Origin: an uncultured beta proteobacterium
GTDB taxonomy: Bacteria; Pseudomonadota; Gammaproteobacteria; Burkholderiales; Burkholderiaceae
Assembly (NCBI GenBank): GCA_903995005.1
Contig: CAJEZV010000012.1
Coordinates: 1-33,080, forward strand
Reading direction: 5' to 3'
DNA: 33,080 nucleotides
Part shown: positions 28,282-33,080 of the stretch, in pieces
Numbering within the stretch: position 1 is the stretch's first letter
Layout of the letters: the number at the start of each line of letters is the position of its first letter
The notes under the pieces: model-generated
What the model was told of the DNA's origin: nothing
Seen by the model: the letters and a program-made list of their open reading frames with translations, nothing else
The model's database searches: none
Position numbers and translations under genes: made by a program

Positions 28282-29040
28282 TTACTCATGCCAAGAAGCC
28301 CCTAAATACCAGCGATTTAAACGACTTTGGACACGCGCATTCTCAATAGCACTTCGAGTACTTTCAAATTCTTTAAGGGCGAGTTTTTTAGGCTCATATA
28401 ACTCGCAACCAGCACGAATACGATCGATATCAGTTCCAGGACGTACATTTTTAATTTCCAAGTCTATGGTGGTTGAACGCAATCTAAGGCGCTCAAAATA
28501 ACCGGAATGCCAATAACGTCCTACCTCCACTTCTGTTGCACCTAAACGTAGATCTAATAAAATGCCATGGTCAGATATATCAATTACCTTAGTGAGTAAC
28601 TCTTGCCCAGCACCAAGGCAGAGCACAAAATTTAAATCATCATCTGCGGGTCCAAGGGTTCTGAATTCTTTGCGGCGCTGAATCAAAATTAAATCTGCTG
28701 GCAATGGGCATAACAAGTTGCCCTCGTCATTTAGCTTTAAATTGCTTGCCAAGAATTGCAACTTACCGCTATCGCTACACAGTACCACAATGCGATGCCC
28801 ACCAATTAGACTTGTAAAACCACCCTCCGGCTTTATTTCGGACTTCATCACCAATAAACCTTGACGGATATCCAAGATACTCACTGGTATGGCTGTACCA
28901 TTACCATCAATTGGATATAAACCAGCTAAGGGAATTTTATGCAACTCCCGTTCTATCGTCTTAGTAATAGCACGAGGTTCAACATGGAATCTTGGCTCGA
29001 TACTTTTGAGTCCTTCAGGCGGGAAAATATTAAATCTCAT
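28282..29040 (-). CDS. YcgR-like PilZ domain protein
   Basis: PilZ motifs QRRKEFR (RxxxR) and DISDHG (DxSxxG) with a preceding YcgR-N-like beta domain. Confidence 0.8.
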   Translation of the reverse strand: MRFNIFPPEGLKSIEPRFHVEPRAITKTIERELHKIPLAGLYPIDGNGTAIPVSILDIRQGLLVMKSEIKPEGGFTSLIGGHRIVVLCSDSGKLQFLASNLKLNDEGNLLCPLPADLILIQRRKEFRTLGPADDDLNFVLCLGAGQELLTKVIDISDHGILLDLRLGATEVEVGRYWHSGYFERLRLRSTTIDLEIKNVRPGTDIDRIRAGCELYEPKKLALKEFESTRSAIENARVQSRLNRWYLGASWHE

Positions 29041-29049
29041 ATGAATAAA

Positions 29050-29499
29050 TTAAGCACCACAAATTTGAGAAAAAATAATGGCCAAGGGAGTCCCTGCCGG
29101 AACTGGATCGTCGTTTAATTCAAAACCAGACTGTGTCTGCAAATTAGGCTTGCCCATGGCATTAGTATCGCCATAATTTACGGTAGCTAAAGTGGAGTAG
29201 GTATTGCGAACGCAATTAAATAAAATATTACGGCGTATTGATTGAATTCGCTCGGGTGCAGCGCCCTCTTCTTGTTTTCGATTAGTAATAATCCATACTT
29301 TCTTCCAATCGGGGGGTAGTACTTTAATTGAGCTCTTATAATAGGAAAGGCTATATTGGCGCCCATCTATTACGGTTATCAAATCGTCATTTGCTTGAGC
29401 CAAAACGAGACCACTGCCATAAATGACGAAAAAGATAATAAAAGTGGTTTTTTGAAAAAAGGAGAGACCCATACAACTAACCCACATTAAATGGGTCAT
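29050..29499 (-). CDS. Secreted/periplasmic protein of unknown function (start may be 29469)
   Basis: Signal-peptide-like MGLSFFQKTTFIIFFVIYGSGLVLAQA; head of the minus-strand operon. Confidence 0.65.
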   Translation of the reverse strand: MTHLMWVSCMGLSFFQKTTFIIFFVIYGSGLVLAQANDDLITVIDGRQYSLSYYKSSIKVLPPDWKKVWIITNRKQEEGAAPERIQSIRRNILFNCVRNTYSTLATVNYGDTNAMGKPNLQTQSGFELNDDPVPAGTPLAIIFSQICGA

Positions 29500-29618
29500 T
29501 ATACGGATATCCTGCGTTCATAGCCCCTTCCAACACCATCTTTAAATCCCAGTAGAGGATTTACGAATTAAAGACATTAGAACAGCTAGAAATGGACCGT
29601 GATTTTGATAAAAATAAC

Positions 29619-29810
29619 TTATGAGGTTTTCGCATCACTATGGTCAGCATCACCTTGTGGAAGGGCAGCACTCTGGCCAGCCACCACATGCTTTATCCAA
29701 TAACGCGCAGCCGCAATATTGGTCGTGTAAAAAGCAATCTTGTTGCTTTTTACAATGGTGTAAAAGCGTTCACCACGAATACGGTGCTCATTAAGGATAG
29801 GATTTTCCAT
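29619..29810 (-). CDS. Possible small protein, 63 aa
   Basis: ATG with AGAGGA upstream; contains a perfect inverted repeat in the coding region. Confidence 0.4.
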   Translation of the reverse strand: MENPILNEHRIRGERFYTIVKSNKIAFYTTNIAAARYWIKHVVAGQSAALPQGDADHSDAKTS

Positions 29811-30145
29811 AATGTGAAATTCCTCTTTTTTAGTGACAGGGTAACTATAAACGGATAAATCTCGACAGGTGATTAGCTTTTTGGCACCTTAAATATCTTA
29901 CACGTCTTAACAAATTTCTAAGTACTTGTTTTATATATATATATTTTATATTTTCCTGATTTACTGAAATGCAAAAAGAAGTATTAGACATCCTGGTCCA
30001 CAAGAAATTCACTTTGAAGACTAGTAGAAACCCGCAAACAGGCTTGCAGGCACCTAATCAGATGCATCCATTCTGAAATAAGCCAATTACACTCAACCCT
30101 GTGAACGCTCAAATCCTATCCATAATCATTAATAATCAGTAAATC

Positions 30146-31531
30146 ATGGCCATCTCACTTAATACCCGAGTCAGCCAGACCGTCAACCTTACGCCACAAC
30201 TGCAGCAATCTATTAGGCTGTTGCAGCTTTCTAATTCAGAGCTAGAGCAAGAATTAGCTAAAGCAGCTGAAGACAACCCTCTCATCGAATTTGAGCCAAA
30301 TCCTGAGATTGAATCCAATCTTTCCCAGTCTAGCGAGCGGATCGAAACCAATCAAAACTCTTGGGCTAATAATCGGATATCGCAAGACGATGATGAGGAA
30401 TGGGGAGAGCGCTACGAACGTATAGCTCATAAACAAACCTTACTAGAATATCTAGACGAGCAGGTTCATCTGCTCAATATCGACCCCAAGGAGCAATCAT
30501 TGATTGCCTATATCGCCGGATGCTTAGATGAGAGGGGTTACCTCCCAGAGGATCTTGAAGCGATTCAAGTGGATATTGGCACCCAGATTGATGGAGCCAA
30601 TTCGCGCGATAGTATCCAAAATGCTCTAGCTAAACTGCAATCACTTGATCCTCCCGGTATTGGTGCTCGTGACTTGGCAGAATGCCTGTCACTTCAAATC
30701 GATCGTATTCTTGAAAATGCAAAGTCTGATAAGCTCTCTTGGGAGTTAGCCCGATATATTGTTACCAGTCATCTATCCAAAGTGGGATCAAAAGACTGGC
30801 AAAAAATCAAACAGGCTAGCGGTAAATCTGAGGCAGAAGTACTCAAAGCTGTTGAACTGATACGTACGCTGCAACATAATCCAGGTGCTCAATTTGAACG
30901 TGAGAATGATCAGTGGGTTCTGCCTGATGTCGTTGTGAATCTTAAACAAAATCGTTGGGTCGTTGAATCCAATCCCAACGCAAAACCCCGTCTCTCTCTA
31001 AACAATGAATACGCGAGAATTCTGAAAGAAAATGGTCAGAAGAACATTGATGGCGTCCTAAAACAAAAAATGTTGGAAGCGAGTTGGCTCGTGAAGAATA
31101 TTGTGCAGCGAGAAGAAACTATATTAAGAGTAGCGCAAGCGATTGTTGTCAGGCAACAGCAATTTTTCTCAATAGGGGCTATTGGTATGAAGCCTTTAGT
31201 TTTGCGTGAAATTGCTGAAGAATTAGAGATGCATGAATCGACCATCTCCAGAGTGACCACTCAAAAATATTTAGCCTGCCAACTGGGAATTTTTGAGTTT
31301 AAATATTTTTTTAGCAGTCAAGTTAGCTCAGAAAAAGGTGGCGGCATTTCTTCTACAGCCGTGCAGGCCTTAATCAAAAAAATTGTAGAAGAAGAATCCG
31401 CTAGCAAACCAATTTCTGATACTCAGATCACCCAACTATTGAGCGATCAAGGCTACATCATTGCACGGCGTACCGTTGCGAAGTATCGAGATATTCTCCG
31501 GATTCCGCCTGTTCACTTGCGCAAACAATAG
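30146..31531 (+). CDS. rpoN: RNA polymerase sigma-54 factor
   Basis: N-terminal LTPQLQQSIRLLQLSNSELEQEL; DPPGIGARDLAECLSLQI; RpoN box ARRTVAKYRDILRIPPVHLRK. Confidence 0.97.
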   Translation: MAISLNTRVSQTVNLTPQLQQSIRLLQLSNSELEQELAKAAEDNPLIEFEPNPEIESNLSQSSERIETNQNSWANNRISQDDDEEWGERYERIAHKQTLLEYLDEQVHLLNIDPKEQSLIAYIAGCLDERGYLPEDLEAIQVDIGTQIDGANSRDSIQNALAKLQSLDPPGIGARDLAECLSLQIDRILENAKSDKLSWELARYIVTSHLSKVGSKDWQKIKQASGKSEAEVLKAVELIRTLQHNPGAQFERENDQWVLPDVVVNLKQNRWVVESNPNAKPRLSLNNEYARILKENGQKNIDGVLKQKMLEASWLVKNIVQREETILRVAQAIVVRQQQFFSIGAIGMKPLVLREIAEELEMHESTISRVTTQKYLACQLGIFEFKYFFSSQVSSEKGGGISSTAVQALIKKIVEEESASKPISDTQITQLLSDQGYIIARRTVAKYRDILRIPPVHLRKQ

Positions 31532-31541
31532 CCCTCTAGTC

Positions 31542-31559
31542 ACCACTTTACGAAGTGGT
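31542..31559. terminator. Weak hairpin between convergent rpoN and GGDEF genes
   Basis: ACCACTT-TACG-AAGTGGT, short stem, no strong T tract. Confidence 0.4.
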
Positions 31560-32264
31560 AATTTCAATTCGGTTTTTGCCTGCCTTTTTGGCGCTATACA
31601 TTGCCTGGTCTGCCCGCTCAATGAAGGTCAGCGCATCTACTTGCTCCTGTGAAGCAATGGATGTAGCCGCCGTAACAATAGATACGCCAATGCTTGCGCC
31701 CAAGAACAAGGTTAGTGGCTCATCAGCGCTCAATCTTAGAGGATGAGAAATGGCAGTCAATAGTCGATTGGCTAAGTTTTCAACTGATTCCGGTCGATCA
31801 ACATTTTGTAGAACAACCACAAACTCATCACCACCCCAACGGCATAATAGGTCATCCGATCGGATGGAGTTTTGCAAACGTGTACTTACCAAGCATAAGG
31901 CTTGATCGCCTAAGGCATGCCCGTGCTGATCATTAATCTCTTTAAATCCATCTAGATCAATAAAACATACCGCTAAGATGGCATTACTACTTTGTAGGCC
32001 CCTTAGCGCAAGGTCGAGACTTTCAAGTAAGCTAGATCTGATTAAGAGTCCAGTTAACTCATCACGTAAAGTCGAAGATGGCGATGGCTGATCATAAAGT
32101 AGCTCTTGAAAAATATGGCGCTCAAGATGAGTCAGTTGCGCATCAGAATGGATCTGTGCAATAAGCTCTTGATGATTGGCTGCTTGAGCCAATTTTTGCA
32201 TTTGAGCAAATAGAGTCTTAAATTGCTCTGCCACGTATTGTGACTTCGCTTGGCGATCTGTCAT
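31548..32264 (-). CDS. GGDEF diguanylate cyclase
   Basis: DELTGLLIRSSL, FIDLDGFKEINDQHGHALGDQAL, RSDDLLCRWGGDEFVVVL (intact GGDEF, RxxD I-site 5 aa upstream), SIGVS, ADQAMYSAKKAGKNRI. Confidence 0.95.
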   Translation of the reverse strand: MTDRQAKSQYVAEQFKTLFAQMQKLAQAANHQELIAQIHSDAQLTHLERHIFQELLYDQPSPSSTLRDELTGLLIRSSLLESLDLALRGLQSSNAILAVCFIDLDGFKEINDQHGHALGDQALCLVSTRLQNSIRSDDLLCRWGGDEFVVVLQNVDRPESVENLANRLLTAISHPLRLSADEPLTLFLGASIGVSIVTAATSIASQEQVDALTFIERADQAMYSAKKAGKNRIEITTS

Positions 32265-32759
32265 TTAATTACAGATAATGGATTTAACGCTCGACTCAAT
32301 AGTCTCGGGATTAATTGGCAGGATGTCAGACTTACTTTTCTTAAAGAAGACTTCGCTCAAGGCTTTGGACTTGGCATCATAATACATATAGGAAATACGA
32401 TAAAAGAAAAAATGATTTTCTTTGCAATCCTGAGCACCACTCAGACTAAAAAGATTAAAAGGCTTGCCATTAGGCGCTAATTGCTCGGCATTAAAGTGAG
32501 CTGAAACGGTATACCAAACATAAGGCTCTTCTGCTTTACCCCAGCCTGACAATAAATACACAGTGGATTGTCCATTCTTTCGCAGTACAACATCCTTATC
32601 ATTATTTGACTTTTGCGCACCCTTTGCTCCACCGGATTTTGCTGGACCTGGCTCAGGATGCTCAGACTTTGCTTGCGCTCCCACTACAAAGCAGACGGTT
32701 AATAGTGCGCATAGATAATATTTCATCCGGGGGATTACAGTACTCAATAAAAGAGCCAT
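32265..32759 (-). CDS. Secreted protein of unknown function
   Basis: Signal peptide MKYYLCALLTVCFVVGAQA with internal start; no family recognised. Confidence 0.6.
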   Translation of the reverse strand: MALLLSTVIPRMKYYLCALLTVCFVVGAQAKSEHPEPGPAKSGGAKGAQKSNNDKDVVLRKNGQSTVYLLSGWGKAEEPYVWYTVSAHFNAEQLAPNGKPFNLFSLSGAQDCKENHFFFYRISYMYYDAKSKALSEVFFKKSKSDILPINPETIESSVKSIICN

Positions 32760-33080
32760 TATTTGGCACCCCCTGAGGTTTGACTACCGTGCCACTTCTC
32801 AAACGCTGCAGGTGTCGACTTACCATCCTCAACACCATAGTAAACAGTCTTGCCATCTTGGCTAAGGGCAGCATAGTATTTACCGCTATCGGGGTCAATC
32901 ACAAATGCTGCTTCGGCCTCACTACACGCTTGCTTTTTGCAACCAGAACCTAAAATTTGCTTACCAACATAAATCATCGGGACACTATCTTCCATCGCGT
33001 TATGAAAGGCTTTGTAATCAGCGGCTAAGAGGTAAGAAAAAATAAAATCTCTGTTACCGCGCAGCACATATTCAAGCGAT
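32759..33080 (-). CDS. Possible Ivy-like (lysozyme inhibitor family) protein, N-terminus beyond window
   Basis: YLLAADYKAFHNAMEDSVPMIYVGKQ...GCKKQACSEAEAAFVIDPDSGKYYAALSQDG resembles the Ivy layout with a CKxxxC loop; frame stays open to the window edge. Confidence 0.4.
   Translation of the reverse strand, partial: SLEYVLRGNRDFIFSYLLAADYKAFHNAMEDSVPMIYVGKQILGSGCKKQACSEAEAAFVIDPDSGKYYAALSQDGKTVYYGVEDGKSTPAAFEKWHGSQTSGGAK

Noticed and set aside
29932-29944. TA dinucleotide run
   Set aside because: Short AT-rich stretch in an intergenic region; too short to call a functional repeat.
29861-30145. Sigma-54 site upstream of rpoN (TTGGCACCTTAAATATC)
   Set aside because: Has TGGCACC but no GC at the -12 position.
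1-33080. tRNA, rRNA, CRISPR arrays, transposases or integrases
   Set aside because: None recognised on reading; no evidence that the fliG inversion is linked to an IS element or recombinase in the window.

Overview
The window is a dense flagellar island, probably from a freshwater Burkholderiales bacterium of the Polynucleobacter type (taxonomy is inferred from protein flavour only). Recognisable flagellar genes are fliG (split), fliH, fliI, fliJ, fliF, an FlrB/FleS-like kinase, an FlrC/FleR-like sigma-54 activator, fliE, an FhlB-like free FlhB C-terminal domain, fliK, fliS, fliD, flaG, fliC, flhA, flhF, an flhG-like gene, fliA, flgN-like, flgM and flgA. An rpoN copy, a GGDEF protein and a PilZ protein are also present. 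Three features stand out. (1) A minus-strand operon upstream of flgA-flgM-flgN encodes PilZ, a membrane protein, a PDZ membrane protein, a CheW-like protein, a PilJ/MCP-like protein and a CheA-like protein. It keeps the CheW-MCP-CheA order of Pil-Chp systems, but the MCP signalling tip and the CheA catalytic boxes look eroded. This is the best candidate for an undescribed system. (2) The FlhG-like protein aligns without gaps to the MinD/FlhG N-terminus but has lost the Walker A P-loop. (3) fliG is broken: its 5' part (minus strand) and 3' part (plus strand) flank an inverted fliG'-fliH-fliI-fliJ block, so this is either a real inversion or a chimeric assembly or amplification join. Smaller observations include paired fliC/flaG sigma-28-like promoters, one of which overlaps a hairpin, and a GGCAATTTTTGCC palindrome shared by two divergent flagellar intergenic regions. 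All calls come from reading the sequence; no searches were run.
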